A program made the position numbers and the translations under genes. Below are positions 25,436-34,593 of a stretch of 64,000 nt of DNA, one piece after another. The notes beneath the pieces are model-generated. The model saw only the letters and a program-made list of their open reading frames with translations. It made no database searches and was not told the origin of the DNA. Source of the DNA: Mesobacillus campisalis (GTDB lineage Bacteria; Bacillota; Bacilli; Bacillales; Cytobacillaceae); the NCBI RefSeq assembly GCF_000986785.1, contig NZ_LAYY01000013.1:92659-156658 (forward strand). The letters are read 5' to 3'. Numbering within the stretch: the first letter of the stretch is position 1; every line of letters begins with the position of its first letter.

Positions 25436-27121
25436 ATGGAAACAAAAGGGAAGTTTAAAACAGATATTGAAATTGCCAGGGAAAGCGAAATGCTTCCCAT
25501 CACTGAAATTGCGGCCAAAATCGGGCTTGGGCCCGATGATTTGGAAATGTACGGCAAACATAAAGCAAAACTATCGTTTGACTGCTTGGCCAAGCTGGAA
25601 ACAAAGGAAAGCGGAAAAGTAATCCTTGTAACTGCGATAAATCCAACCCCGGCCGGTGAAGGAAAGTCGACGGTTACAGTTGGACTGGCAGATGCTTTAA
25701 ATAAAGTTGGCAAGAAAGCGATGATCGCCATGCGTGAGCCGTCCCTGGGACCGACCATGGGGATTAAAGGTGGAGCCGCAGGCGGCGGTTATGCCCAAGT
25801 GCTGCCCATGGACGAAATCAACCTTCATTTTACCGGTGACCTCCATGCAATAACGACGGCAAATAATGCACTTGCCGCGTTGATTGATAACCACCTCCAG
25901 CAGGGGAATGAACTGCAAATCGATGCCCGCCGTATCGTATGGAAGCGGGCCCTGGACCTTAATGACCGTGCACTGCGCAAGGTTGTAGTCGGGCTTGGCG
26001 GACCGATTCAGGGTGTTCCGCGGGAAGACGGTTTCGATATTACTGTTGCTTCCGAAATCATGGCAGTGCTTTGTCTCGCATCAAGCCTGCAGGACCTGAA
26101 ATCTAGGCTGTCCAGAATGGTGATTGCCTATAATATGGAGAAAAAGCCTGTAACGGTTGGCGACCTTGGGGTGGAAGGAGCATTGGCCCTGTTGTTGAAA
26201 GACGCGGTCAAACCAAATCTGGTCCAGACGATTGAGCGTACTCCCGCCCTGGTGCATGGCGGTCCTTTCGCCAATATCGCCCATGGGTGCAACTCGGTCA
26301 TGGCAACAAAGGCGGCTTCCAGGCTGGCTGATTTTGTTGTCACGGAAGCGGGGTTCGGAGCGGACCTCGGGGCCGAAAAATTCCTGAACATCAAAACAAG
26401 AGACGCCGGATTTGAACCGGCTGCTGTTGTCATTGTTGCGACAATCCGGGCCTTGAAAATGCATGGGGGCCTTGCCAAAAACGAATTGGCCGTGGAGAAC
26501 ATCCCTGCACTCAAAGCCGGGTTTGCCAACCTGAAGAAACATGCGGAGACGATTGCCGGCTTTGGACTGCCATTTGTTATAGCCGTAAACAAATTTATCA
26601 CGGATACCGATCTTGAAACGAAAACGCTGCTGGACTTATGTGAAGCAGAATCAATCCCGGCTTCACTTACCGAGGTTTGGGAAAAGGGCGGTGCTGGTGG
26701 TGTTGAGTTGGCTGGAAAGCTCCTGGGAGTAATGGATGCTCCGTCTTCCTTTAGGAGAACGTATGATTTATCCGACTCACTCGAACAAAAAATTGAGGCT
26801 GTTGCCCGTCAAGTTTATGGCGCATCCGGTGTGGACTTTGCCCCGAAGGCCAAAAAACAGCTTGCCGATTTTGAACAGAATGGCTGGGGCGTTCTGCCTG
26901 TCTGTATGGCGAAAACCCAATATTCGCTCTCGGATGATCCTGTCAAGCTTGGAAGGCCCTCCGGTTTTGCCATTACAGTCAGGGAGTTGAAGCCTTCTAT
27001 TGGAGCCGGGTTCATCGTCGTCCTCACCGGTGAGGTCATGACAATGCCAGGCCTTCCCAAAAGGCCAGCGGCGTTAAATATGGATGTTGATGAGGATGGC
27101 AATGCCATTGGTTTATTTTAA
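25436..27121 (+). CDS. fhs: Formate--tetrahydrofolate ligase
   Basis: ATP-dependent synthesis of 10-formyl-THF from formate, feeding one-carbon metabolism in the cytosol. The P-loop-like [16 protein letters not shown] is near residue 72, the signature [22 protein letters not shown] near 102, and the chain ends with [22 protein letters not shown]. The 561 residues fit the family. The ATG follows a modest AGGCGGGG site. It is divergent from metA and followed 33 bases later by an unknown gene that is probably co-transcribed. Confidence 0.95.
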   Translation: METKGKFKTDIEIARESEMLPITEIAAKIGLGPDDLEMYGKHKAKLSFDCLAKLETKESGKVILVTAINPTPAGEGKSTVTVGLADALNKVGKKAMIAMREPSLGPTMGIKGGAAGGGYAQVLPMDEINLHFTGDLHAITTANNALAALIDNHLQQGNELQIDARRIVWKRALDLNDRALRKVVVGLGGPIQGVPREDGFDITVASEIMAVLCLASSLQDLKSRLSRMVIAYNMEKKPVTVGDLGVEGALALLLKDAVKPNLVQTIERTPALVHGGPFANIAHGCNSVMATKAASRLADFVVTEAGFGADLGAEKFLNIKTRDAGFEPAAVVIVATIRALKMHGGLAKNELAVENIPALKAGFANLKKHAETIAGFGLPFVIAVNKFITDTDLETKTLLDLCEAESIPASLTEVWEKGGAGGVELAGKLLGVMDAPSSFRRTYDLSDSLEQKIEAVARQVYGASGVDFAPKAKKQLADFEQNGWGVLPVCMAKTQYSLSDDPVKLGRPSGFAITVRELKPSIGAGFIVVLTGEVMTMPGLPKRPAALNMDVDEDGNAIGLF

Positions 27122-27154
27122 AGAATGCGTGCCAGCGGAAAAGTGGTGAATTAA

Positions 27155-27691
27155 TTGTTTGACCCAACTGCGTTTGAAAATATCAAGGTTGTAATTGAAG
27201 GTGCCGTCTATGACAGGGACCTTCAGGGAGAAATCCTGGTGACTGACCGCGATGATTTAGTGAATCTGGCGAAGCTATCCAGGAAATACAGTGTTTCTTT
27301 CCAGATGAAGCATGATGTGGAGGGTAAAATTCAGGCAGCCCTAACAATAGAGGCTGGCCTTGGGAACCTTGCAGCCGAACTGCTGGATGGCGAGGGTTCC
27401 CTTCACCTTGCAGGCTGTGCTGTGACTGCTGCGTTTCTGCTGAGACACCAACATGAAGAGGAGCTGTACAGTAAAGTCCAGCAGGCTCTTGAGCGGATTT
27501 GGGGTGCCGGAAGAACAATCACACAATCCGCAACCCTCAATCCCCTCCAAGCGGGCATATCCGTAAAAAATGAAGCGGCAGTCCACTTTAACCGCCTGGT
27601 ACTTGAGGACCAAATCGATGACCTTGCAGAAATGGTGGATTATATGATTGCATCGATGAGGGAGCTGGAACTTTGCATTGGCAAAGGGTAA
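27155..27691 (+). CDS. Conserved hypothetical protein, 178 aa, downstream of fhs
   Basis: No family recognised. The protein starts MFDPTAFENIKVVIEGAVYD from a TTG (GTGGTG about 8 bases upstream), is predicted soluble with beta-rich N-terminal half and a helical C-terminus (EDQIDDLAEMVDYMIASMREL). It carries a single Cys in LAGCAVTAAFLL. The 33-base gap to fhs and the terminator right after it imply a two-gene unit with fhs, but no role in folate metabolism can be read from the sequence. Confidence 0.78.
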   Translation: MFDPTAFENIKVVIEGAVYDRDLQGEILVTDRDDLVNLAKLSRKYSVSFQMKHDVEGKIQAALTIEAGLGNLAAELLDGEGSLHLAGCAVTAAFLLRHQHEEELYSKVQQALERIWGAGRTITQSATLNPLQAGISVKNEAAVHFNRLVLEDQIDDLAEMVDYMIASMRELELCIGKG

Positions 27692-27705
27692 AAGCACATT
27701 TTGAT

Positions 27706-27737
27706 ATAGGGCCCGGGGGAAAAACGGGCCCTTTTCC
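27706..27737 (+). terminator. Terminator of the fhs unit
   Basis: GGGCCCG/CGGGCCC stem (27709-27731) with a nine-base loop and a TTTT tail. Confidence 0.8.
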
Positions 27738-27842
27738 AAGAAAAAGAAACGTAAGGGGCCTTTGACAACTGTCCAGAGTCCTGCGCTTTTCTTGTCTTAA
27801 ACGCCGTTTTCCATCATATATTTATAGCATGGGGGGGAGCCT

Positions 27843-28691
27843 ATGGAGAGTATTGCTTGGGTAACGGACAGCACTGCCATTCTCGATGATAAACTTGCCA
27901 GCCGCGATGATATTTTCACCATACCTATGTCGGTAATCCTTGACGGCAAGGAATTTACGGATGGAATCGATTTGACCGCAGGTGAGCTTTTTCATAGATT
28001 AAAAACCTTAAATGAACCTCCAAAGACTTCGCAGCCATCTGTTGGCGCCTTTAAAACGCTATATGAAAAACTATATCATGATTATGATCAAGTGATTTCC
28101 ATACTTGTTTCTTCAAAGTTGAGCGGAACAATCGATTCAAGCCAGCAGGCATCAAAATTGCTGAACAAGCCGGTAGTCACAATCGACTCCAAAATCCTGA
28201 GTTTCCCGCAAAGTGCTCTCATTAAAAAAGGGATCGCGCTTGCCGGAAAAGGGACTTCCATCCCGGAAATCAAGAGCACACTGGAAAAAATCCGGGACAG
28301 CAGTGAAACCTATGTTCTGGTGGGCAGCCTGGAACAGCTGCACCGCAGCGGGCGCATGTCCAGTGCCAAATACCTATTCGGAAGCATGCTGAATATAAAA
28401 CCGATTATTTCCATAGTGGATGGAGCGCTTGAAGTCAAGGATAAGGCAAGAAGCGGAAAAAAAGCGAAGGAAAAAATCTTTGACTACTTCCGTGCGTCCT
28501 ACCGGAAATATGGAATGAGGGAAGCCTGGCTGCTATATGGCCATGAACCCTATGTAGCCTTACAGTGGATGAAAGAGCTTCAGACAGAGTTTACAGAAGT
28601 TGCTTTTTCCTGCTTTCCGCTGGGGGCAGTGATTGGTGTCCATGCAGGTGAACATACCATTGGAATTAGCTGGTACAATCAATCTCTTTAA
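27843..28691 (+). CDS. DegV-family fatty-acid-binding protein (copy 1)
   Basis: 282-residue DegV protein, a FakB-like carrier that presents fatty acids to a kinase. N-terminal WVTDSTAILDD and the KTSQPSVGAF block (near residue 60), then LSGTIDSSQQASKLL and GSMLNIKPIISI define the family. GGGGGGAG precedes the ATG. A second DegV lies at 42042; they differ widely, as FakB paralogues with different lipid preference do. The kinase FakA is not in the window. Single-gene unit with a terminator. Confidence 0.92.
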   Translation: MESIAWVTDSTAILDDKLASRDDIFTIPMSVILDGKEFTDGIDLTAGELFHRLKTLNEPPKTSQPSVGAFKTLYEKLYHDYDQVISILVSSKLSGTIDSSQQASKLLNKPVVTIDSKILSFPQSALIKKGIALAGKGTSIPEIKSTLEKIRDSSETYVLVGSLEQLHRSGRMSSAKYLFGSMLNIKPIISIVDGALEVKDKARSGKKAKEKIFDYFRASYRKYGMREAWLLYGHEPYVALQWMKELQTEFTEVAFSCFPLGAVIGVHAGEHTIGISWYNQSL

Positions 28692-28721
28692 GAAGAGGAC
28701 CCAAAAAGGGGCCTTTTTTTT
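28690..28721 (+). terminator. Terminator after DegV copy 1
   Basis: AAGAGGACCC/GGGGCCTTTT imperfect stem with one mismatch, A-rich loop and eight Ts. Confidence 0.6.
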
Positions 28722-28807
28722 GAGACCAAAATAATCTGTAAAATTCTTGTTTAAGGCATGGTGCGCTATTCATGTTAAAATACAAGCTAGGAAGAAGGTG
28801 GCTGTTT

Positions 28808-29452
28808 ATGAAGGACACTTTAGCCAGGACAGAGGAATTTGTCCGGGCCGAATTGATGGATGAATCCACCGGGCATGATTGGCATCACATAGACAGAGTC
28901 AGAAAAAACGCAAAGCTGATCGCCCAAAAGCTGGGGGTAGGCGACCTTTTTATCATTGAGATGGCTGCCCTGCTCCATGATATTCCAGATGAGAAACTTA
29001 ATGAATCGGAAAAACAAGGCTGGGATAAACTTCTTGAGCACATGGATTCCCTGAACCTGCCCGAAGATACGGCCGCACATATCCTTGCCTGCATTGAGAG
29101 TGTATCGTTCAAAGGCGGAAGAAAAGTGGAATTGAAAACGATTGAGGCGAAAATTGTCCAGGATGCCGACCGGCTGGATGCACTTGGGGCAATCGGCATT
29201 GCAAGGACTTTTGCATATGGGGGTAAAAAAGGGAATCCAATCTATGAACCGGAATTTCAGGTAAGAGACGGGATGAGCCTGGAAGACTATCGAAATGGCC
29301 AGAGTTCCTCCGTCCATCATTTTTATGAAAAGCTTTTTAAGCTAAAGGATCTCATGAATACGGATGAGGCCCGGGAAATTGCGCAGCAAAGGCATGAGTA
29401 TATGGCGGAATTTCTCGAACAATTTTACAGTGAATGGAATGGTAATGCTTGA
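28808..29452 (+). CDS. ypgQ: HD-domain phosphohydrolase (YpgQ)
   Basis: Metal-dependent nucleotide pyrophosphohydrolase-type HD protein. Metal ligands are visible as GHDWHHIDRVR near residue 22, ALLHDIPDEKL near 55 and VQDADRLDALGAIG near 116. The ATG at 28808 follows GAAGGTGG; the longer frame to 28772 begins within promoter-like sequence. 214 residues. Its stop overlaps the start of the ABC-F gene by four bases, indicating coupled translation. Confidence 0.88.
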   Translation: MKDTLARTEEFVRAELMDESTGHDWHHIDRVRKNAKLIAQKLGVGDLFIIEMAALLHDIPDEKLNESEKQGWDKLLEHMDSLNLPEDTAAHILACIESVSFKGGRKVELKTIEAKIVQDADRLDALGAIGIARTFAYGGKKGNPIYEPEFQVRDGMSLEDYRNGQSSSVHHFYEKLFKLKDLMNTDEAREIAQQRHEYMAEFLEQFYSEWNGNA

Positions 29453-31323
29453 AAATGATGTCTGCAGAAAATATAACAAAATCTTATGGTGAAAAAACCT
29501 TATTTGAAGGTGTCAGCTTTACAATCGGAGAACGGGATCGGGTCGGTCTGATTGGCGTCAATGGTACTGGAAAATCTTCCTTGCTGAAAATAATCGCAGG
29601 AATTGATGCGCCGGATTCGGGCCATTTGACCACTCCAAAGGATTATCGGATGAGCTATCTATCCCAACAGCCAGAGTTGAACCCCGATTTGAACGTGCTG
29701 GAGCAAGTGTTTTTTGGCGAGGCCCCAATATTGAAACTTATGAGGGAATATGAAAGCACCCTGTTCAAAATGGAGAAGGATCCTGCAGATGCCTCTTTGC
29801 ATGAAAAGCTTATGGGGATGCAGCAGCAAATGGATCGCCTTGATGCCTGGGATGCAAATACAGCAGCCAAAACAATTCTTACAAAATTGGGGATCGCTGA
29901 TTTCGGAAAAAGGACGGGCGTCCTTTCGGGCGGGCAGAAAAAACGGGTTGCTTTGGCACAGGTATTAATAGAGGCACCCGACTTGCTCATCCTCGATGAG
30001 CCAACAAACCATCTTGATTATGAAAGTGTAAAATGGCTGGAAGAATATTTGGGTCGTTATACCGGTTCACTGCTGCTGGTCACTCATGACCGCTATTTCC
30101 TTGATCGGGTAACCAACCGGATTTTTGAACTGGATGGCGGTACCCTTTATAGTTATAAAGGAAACTATGCCAGCTTTCTTGAAGCGAAAGCGGCCAGGGA
30201 AGAGAATGAAGCTGCGACACTTGAAAAGAAAAGGAATCTGTTCAGGCGGGAACTGGAATGGATTCGGCGTGGAGCGAAAGCCCGAACAACAAAGCAAAAA
30301 GCAAGAATCCAGCGCTTTGAACAGCTGGAGACACAGATAAGTGGCAAAGCCACTGAAAAGCTTGATATTTCCCTTAGCGGAAGCCGGTTGGGGAAGCAGG
30401 TGCTTGAGCTCAAGGATGCGGTGAAAAACTTTAGCGGCAAAGTGATCCTTCAGGACTTTGACTTTCTTTTAAAGCAGGGTGACCGGATTGGAATCATCGG
30501 CAGAAATGGAACCGGAAAATCCACCCTCCTCAATATACTTGCAGGGAAGATCCCGCTCGACTCGGGTGAGCTGATCACTGGGCAGACCGTAAGAATCGCC
30601 TATTATACCCAGGAAAATGAAGGCCTTGATGAAAACAAAAGAATGATTGAGTATTTGAAGGAGACGGCACAGGTAGTTCATACTTCTGATGGGAAAACGA
30701 TTTCGGCTTCGCAGATGCTGGAACGTTTCCTCTTTCCGCCTTCCACCCATGGTACGCCGATCCGAAAATTGTCAGGCGGAGAGAAACGGCGATTGTATCT
30801 TTTGAAATTATTGATGGAAGAGCCAAATGTCCTGTTGCTAGATGAGCCGACAAATGATCTTGATACGCAGACGTTAACCGTTCTCGAAGACTATCTTGAT
30901 GACTTTCCAGGGGTGGTCATTACAGTATCCCATGACCGCTACTTCCTTGATAAGACAGTGGACCAATTGCTTGTACTTGAAGGCGAAGGTAAAATCTCGT
31001 TGTTTTTCGGGAATTACTCTGACTATTTAGAGAGTCTCCTGACTCAAAAAGAAGCGTCCATTTCCGAAAAAAAAGAGAAGCAGGAGCCCCAGGACAGGCC
31101 AAAAAAGAAGAAAATGTCCTATATGGAAAAACGTGAGTGGGAGGAAATAGAGGACAAAATTGCTGCGGCCGAAGCCCGGATCGAGGAAATACAAGCTGAA
31201 ATGTCCGGTATTGGCAGCGACTTTGAAAAAGGACAGGCTTTGATGAAGGAAGAGTCCGAGCTTAATGAGCAGCTGGAACAGATGATCGAGAGATGGAGCT
31301 ATCTTTCAGAGATAGCGGATTAA
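29449..31323 (+). CDS. yfmR: ABC-F family ATPase, Uup/YfmR type
   Basis: Soluble twin-ATPase that acts on ribosomes, with no membrane domain. Two ABC cassettes are complete: Walker A GVNGTGKSS near residue 37 and GRNGTGKST near 353; signatures LSGGQKKR and LSGGEKRR; Walker B LLILDEPTNHLD and VLLLDEPTNDLD. A basic linker (about residues 240-310) follows cassette one. A charged C-terminal coiled coil (about 555-624) is typical of Uup/YfmR and not of EttA. YfmR helps ribosomes through proline-rich stalls in B. subtilis. The start is TTG overlapping the ypgQ stop; ATGs at 29455 and 29458 are alternatives. Confidence 0.9.
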   Translation: MKMMSAENITKSYGEKTLFEGVSFTIGERDRVGLIGVNGTGKSSLLKIIAGIDAPDSGHLTTPKDYRMSYLSQQPELNPDLNVLEQVFFGEAPILKLMREYESTLFKMEKDPADASLHEKLMGMQQQMDRLDAWDANTAAKTILTKLGIADFGKRTGVLSGGQKKRVALAQVLIEAPDLLILDEPTNHLDYESVKWLEEYLGRYTGSLLLVTHDRYFLDRVTNRIFELDGGTLYSYKGNYASFLEAKAAREENEAATLEKKRNLFRRELEWIRRGAKARTTKQKARIQRFEQLETQISGKATEKLDISLSGSRLGKQVLELKDAVKNFSGKVILQDFDFLLKQGDRIGIIGRNGTGKSTLLNILAGKIPLDSGELITGQTVRIAYYTQENEGLDENKRMIEYLKETAQVVHTSDGKTISASQMLERFLFPPSTHGTPIRKLSGGEKRRLYLLKLLMEEPNVLLLDEPTNDLDTQTLTVLEDYLDDFPGVVITVSHDRYFLDKTVDQLLVLEGEGKISLFFGNYSDYLESLLTQKEASISEKKEKQEPQDRPKKKKMSYMEKREWEEIEDKIAAAEARIEEIQAEMSGIGSDFEKGQALMKEESELNEQLEQMIERWSYLSEIAD

Positions 31324-31343
31324 TTCTAACCTACATTAGAAAG

Positions 31344-31373
31344 TTGGCGAAACCCGCCAAGTTTCAATATGAT
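31344..31373 (+). promoter_or_regulatory. Promoter of ypgR
   Basis: TTGGCG (31344-31349), 18 bases, TATGAT (31368-31373). The -35 also forms an inverted repeat with CGCCAA eleven bases on. Confidence 0.5.
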
Positions 31374-31403
31374 AAAATTGATATTCAACAAAGGGGTGGA
31401 ACC

Positions 31404-32528
31404 ATGAAAATAACTTCGATTGAGCCAACGCCAAGCCCGAATACGATGAAGGTCAATCTGGATGAAGCGTTGCCCATGGGTAAAAGCAATAATTACAAAC
31501 AAGGTAATAAGGAAGGTGCCCCGCAGGTTATCCAAAAGATTCTTGAAATTGAAGGGGTCAAGGGAGTTTACCATGTAGCAGATTTTCTTGCTGTGGAAAG
31601 GAATGCAAAGTTTGACTGGAAGGTAATTTTGCCTGAAGTTAGAAAAGCGTTCGGCCAGGAAGATGGCGAGGAAGCGGAAGACTCTGTGAAAGTGGACGAA
31701 CATTTCGGCGAAATCAAGGCCCAGGTTCATATGTATAAAGGTGTTCCAGTCCAAATCAAACTGACGGATGGAAACGAAGAGAAAAGATATGCGCTTCCGG
31801 AAATATTCGCCAAAGCTGCAATGGAGGTTCAGGGACCTGAAGATAATCTCGTCATGGTCAGGCGGTGGAAAGATTTTGGTGTCCGTTACGGCGATTGGGA
31901 CCAAATCGGCGAAGAGATGAAAGAAGAAATCATGGCTGCTTACCCGCCCGAGCGGCTGGAAGGGCTTATTAACCAGGCAAAGAATCCGGAGCAGCGGGCT
32001 GCAAGTCAAAAGAGGGTGCCAGTCAGTTTGGAAGACCTTGAACATCCTGACTGGCGGAAACGTTATCAGCTGCTGGAGCAGATGCCTGACCCGACAGTAG
32101 ATGACCTTCCTCTTCTTGGAAAGGCACTGGAAGATGAAAAAGCATCCATCAGGCGCTTGTCAGCAGTCTATCTCGGCATGATAGAGGACCCTGAAGTCCT
32201 GCCGTATTTATATAAAGCTTTGAAGGATAAAAGTGTAACAGTGAGAAGGACAGCAGGAGACTGCCTCTCCGATCTCGGTTTTCCGGAGGCAGCTGAAGCC
32301 ATGTCCGAGGCTTTGAAGGACAATAGCAAGCTGGTCCGTTGGCGCGCAGCCATGTTTTTATATGAAGTGGGAGACGAGAAGGCGCTGCCTGCCTTAAAGT
32401 CAGCAGAAAATGACCCTGAATTCGAAGTCGCCCTTCAAATCAAGCTAGCCATTGCCAGAATTGAACATGGTGAGGAAGCTAAAGGGTCCGTTTGGAAACA
32501 GATGACGGAAGCAAGGAAAAAAAGTTGA
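31404..32528 (+). CDS. ypgR: Nfu/NifU-N and HEAT-repeat protein, conserved virulence factor C family (YpgR)
   Basis: A 374-residue protein with an N-terminal Scaffold Nfu/NifU-N domain (SIEPTPSPNTMKVNLDEALP, about residues 3-85) and C-terminal HEAT-like repeats (about 215-365; e.g. ASIRRLSAVYLGMIEDPEVL and KSVTVRRTAGDCLSDLG). The S. aureus relative CvfC affects virulence; the biochemical role is unclear. AAGGGGTGGA precedes the ATG at 31404. The open frame upstream to 31293 overlaps the promoter and yfmR end and is rejected. It is followed by a solid terminator. Confidence 0.9.
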   Translation: MKITSIEPTPSPNTMKVNLDEALPMGKSNNYKQGNKEGAPQVIQKILEIEGVKGVYHVADFLAVERNAKFDWKVILPEVRKAFGQEDGEEAEDSVKVDEHFGEIKAQVHMYKGVPVQIKLTDGNEEKRYALPEIFAKAAMEVQGPEDNLVMVRRWKDFGVRYGDWDQIGEEMKEEIMAAYPPERLEGLINQAKNPEQRAASQKRVPVSLEDLEHPDWRKRYQLLEQMPDPTVDDLPLLGKALEDEKASIRRLSAVYLGMIEDPEVLPYLYKALKDKSVTVRRTAGDCLSDLGFPEAAEAMSEALKDNSKLVRWRAAMFLYEVGDEKALPALKSAENDPEFEVALQIKLAIARIEHGEEAKGSVWKQMTEARKKS

Positions 32529-32551
32529 GAATGAGGGGAGTACATCCCTAT

Positions 32552-32585
32552 AAAGGACGCGAATGATGGATTCGCGTCTTTTTTA
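32552..32585 (+). terminator. Terminator of ypgR
   Basis: GACGCGAA/TTCGCGTC (32556-32578) with a seven-base loop and TTTTTT. Confidence 0.9.
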
Positions 32586-32624
32586 TGGAATAGGTCCTCA
32601 GCTTATCAAGACTAAAGCCTTATT

Positions 32625-32880
32625 TTATCTTGGTATTTCGACAATTCGCCCGGTTTGACGACGAATAACCTTCCTGCTGATAGGTTGAAAGATAGCATAA
32701 CAAGAGAATGTTGTCGTTCTCTCCCCCTTTTCGTCGAGTGCTTTAAATTCATAAATATACAGAATTTTGTTAAAGTAATAAGAACATAGAACTCTGCCCA
32801 AATTCGGAGTTGCGGTGAACAAAGTGGTCTTGATTTTAGTCGGAATGGTATCAACACATAAAATCTTTCCAAAGGAGTTT
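32625..32880 (-). other. Open minus-strand frame without start, possible gene remnant
   Basis: The 300-base gap before glgC contains a minus-strand frame that stays open for about 85 codons and reads like protein (FEFKALDE-type charge pattern; ends GRIVEIPR then stop). The only ATG in it is at 32822, and there is no ribosome site there. It could be the 3' end of a decayed gene or chance. No family was identified with confidence. Apart from this and the glgC ribosome site I see nothing else in the gap. Confidence 0.25.
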
Positions 32881-32882
32881 TT

Positions 32883-34019
32883 ATGGCAAAAAAAGAGATT
32901 ATAACCTTACTGTTGGCGGGAGGAAGAGGCACAAGGCTGAGGAAGCTCACAGAAAAAATCGCAAAACCTGCCGTTCCTTTTGGCGGGAAATATAGAATTA
33001 TAGATTTTGCATTAAGCAATTGCCGAAACTCGGGCATGGATACAGTTGGCATTCTCACCCAATACCAGCCGCATACACTGCAAAACTATATCAGCAACGG
33101 GGAAACCTGGGATTTAAACCGCAGGAATGCAGGTATAACTTTTTTGCCCCCTTTCCAGTGTGATGACATGGACAGATGGTACGAAGGAACAGCGCATGCC
33201 ATTGCACAAAACCGTCTGTTCATTCAGTCCCATGAGCCTGAATATGTACTGATCATATCAGGAGACCACATTTATAAAATGGACTACAACTGTATGCTTG
33301 AGGTACATATTGAAAAAGGTGCCGATGTAACGATACCTGTGGTACGTGTTCCATGGGAGGAAGCAGAAAGGTTCGGAATCATGAACGTTGACCACGAATC
33401 CGGGCAGATCCTCGATTTTGTTGAAAAGCCGCTCCACCCTCAATCCAATAACGCTTCTATGGGAATCTACATTTTTAATTGGAAAACACTTTGCCATATT
33501 TTTGAACAGCTTGATGGCGACCCTGAATCCTTCAGCGATTTTGGGAAGGATATCATCCCTTTTATGCTTCAGCAGAATTACAGCCTTTACGCCTATGAGT
33601 TCAATGAGTACTGGAAGGATGTCGGCACGGTACAAAGTTATTGGGAAGCCAATATGGATTTGCTGAGGGACGCAACTTCGCCGATCCTCCACCGCAAGGA
33701 ATGGCCAATCTATACGGCCGGCACTACATTGCCGCCTGCTTATCTGGATGAAGAATCATATATAAAACAGTCGCTCATCAGTGAGGGCTGCGAAATCTTC
33801 GGGGATGTTTTGAGTTCAGTTCTTTCCTATGGCGTGAAGGTAGGAAAGGGTTCATTGGTTAAAAATTCGGTTATTCTTCCTCATGCCGTGATTGGGGAAA
33901 ATATGCTGATAGAAAACGCTGTTGTAGGCAGTGAGGTTTTGATTGAAAACCGCAGCGGGTTTGAAGCTTTATCGGAAAGCGTCATGTTTGTAGAAGGGAA
34001 AACCATTATAAAGCAATGA
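32883..34019 (+). CDS. glgC: Glucose-1-phosphate adenylyltransferase (ADP-glucose pyrophosphorylase)
   Basis: Makes ADP-glucose from glucose-1-phosphate and ATP, the entry to bacterial glycogen. The nucleotide-binding motif [14 protein letters not shown] is near residue 11. Other signatures are [11 protein letters not shown], the GTAHAIAQN block, [10 protein letters not shown], the sugar-phosphate site IVEKP-like [10 protein letters not shown], and a left-handed beta-helix C-terminus ([21 protein letters not shown]). 378 residues, standard for GlgC. AAAGGAG lies 6-7 bases before the ATG. In B. subtilis it belongs to glgBCDAP; here no glgB, glgD, glgA or glgP is next to it and brxA follows from its own promoter, so it appears to be a lone copy. 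Confidence 0.94.
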   Translation: MAKKEIITLLLAGGRGTRLRKLTEKIAKPAVPFGGKYRIIDFALSNCRNSGMDTVGILTQYQPHTLQNYISNGETWDLNRRNAGITFLPPFQCDDMDRWYEGTAHAIAQNRLFIQSHEPEYVLIISGDHIYKMDYNCMLEVHIEKGADVTIPVVRVPWEEAERFGIMNVDHESGQILDFVEKPLHPQSNNASMGIYIFNWKTLCHIFEQLDGDPESFSDFGKDIIPFMLQQNYSLYAYEFNEYWKDVGTVQSYWEANMDLLRDATSPILHRKEWPIYTAGTTLPPAYLDEESYIKQSLISEGCEIFGDVLSSVLSYGVKVGKGSLVKNSVILPHAVIGENMLIENAVVGSEVLIENRSGFEALSESVMFVEGKTIIKQ

Positions 34020-34040
34020 TGGCACCAGTGACGCCTCCTC

Positions 34041-34070
34041 TTGATTGCATTGCAGCAAAAAAGATAGTAT
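34041..34070 (+). promoter_or_regulatory. Promoter of brxA
   Basis: TTGATT (34041-34046), 18 bases, TAGTAT (34065-34070), 34 bases before the brxA ATG. Confidence 0.6.
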
Positions 34071-34104
34071 GCTAACACTGCAACTAAAGATGGGAGGGAT
34101 TCTT

Positions 34105-34539
34105 ATGTCCATGGCTTATGAAGAATATATGAAACAGATTGTGAAGCCGATGCGTGAGGAACTAGTAAATGCAGGCTTTAAGGAATTGTTAACACCTGAA
34201 GAGGTTGAACAGTATGTTGAAAACGCTGAAGGCACCACGCTAGTGGTTGTTAATTCAGTTTGCGGCTGCGCCGCAGGCCTTGCCCGTCCGGCTGTTACAC
34301 AGGCGGTACTTCGGAGCGACAAGGCGCCTGATCACCTTGTCACTGTCTTTGCCGGCCAGGAAAAGGAAGCTACTGCAAAAATGCGTGAATATTTCACCGG
34401 TCTGGAGCCTTCTTCTCCTTCCATGGCTCTCCTGAAGGGGAAGGAAGTTGTTCATTTTATTCCCCGGCACGAAATTGAAGGACATTCCATGGAAGAGATC
34501 CTGGATAATTTGAGTGCGGCATTTGAAAAACATTGTTAA
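34105..34539 (+). CDS. brxA: Bacilliredoxin BrxA (YphP)
   Basis: Thioredoxin-fold enzyme that removes bacillithiol from mixed disulfides on proteins. The active site is C53-G-C55 in VVVNSVCGCAAGLARPA. The 144-residue sequence starts MSMAYEEYMKQIVKPMREEL and ends AAFEKHC, nearly collinear with B. subtilis BrxA, including SSPSMALLKGKEVVHFIPR. GGGAGG precedes the ATG at 34105; the frame back to 34045 overlaps the promoter. Cytosolic; partner bacillithiol genes are not here. Confidence 0.95.
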   Translation: MSMAYEEYMKQIVKPMREELVNAGFKELLTPEEVEQYVENAEGTTLVVVNSVCGCAAGLARPAVTQAVLRSDKAPDHLVTVFAGQEKEATAKMREYFTGLEPSSPSMALLKGKEVVHFIPRHEIEGHSMEEILDNLSAAFEKHC

Positions 34540-34540
34540 G

Positions 34541-34568
34541 GGAACTCGCCAAAGGGCGAGTTTTCTTT
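34541..34568 (+). terminator. Terminator of brxA
   Basis: AACTCGCC/GGCGAGTT (34543-34562), short loop, TTCTTT tail. Confidence 0.85.
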
Positions 34569-34593
34569 ATCATGTCGAATAGGGTGTAAAACG

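Noticed and set aside
28747..28790. ATG at 28772 as start of ypgQ
   Set aside because: It falls in promoter-like sequence with no ribosome site, while the ATG at 28808 has GAAGGTGG at proper spacing and matches the family N-terminus.
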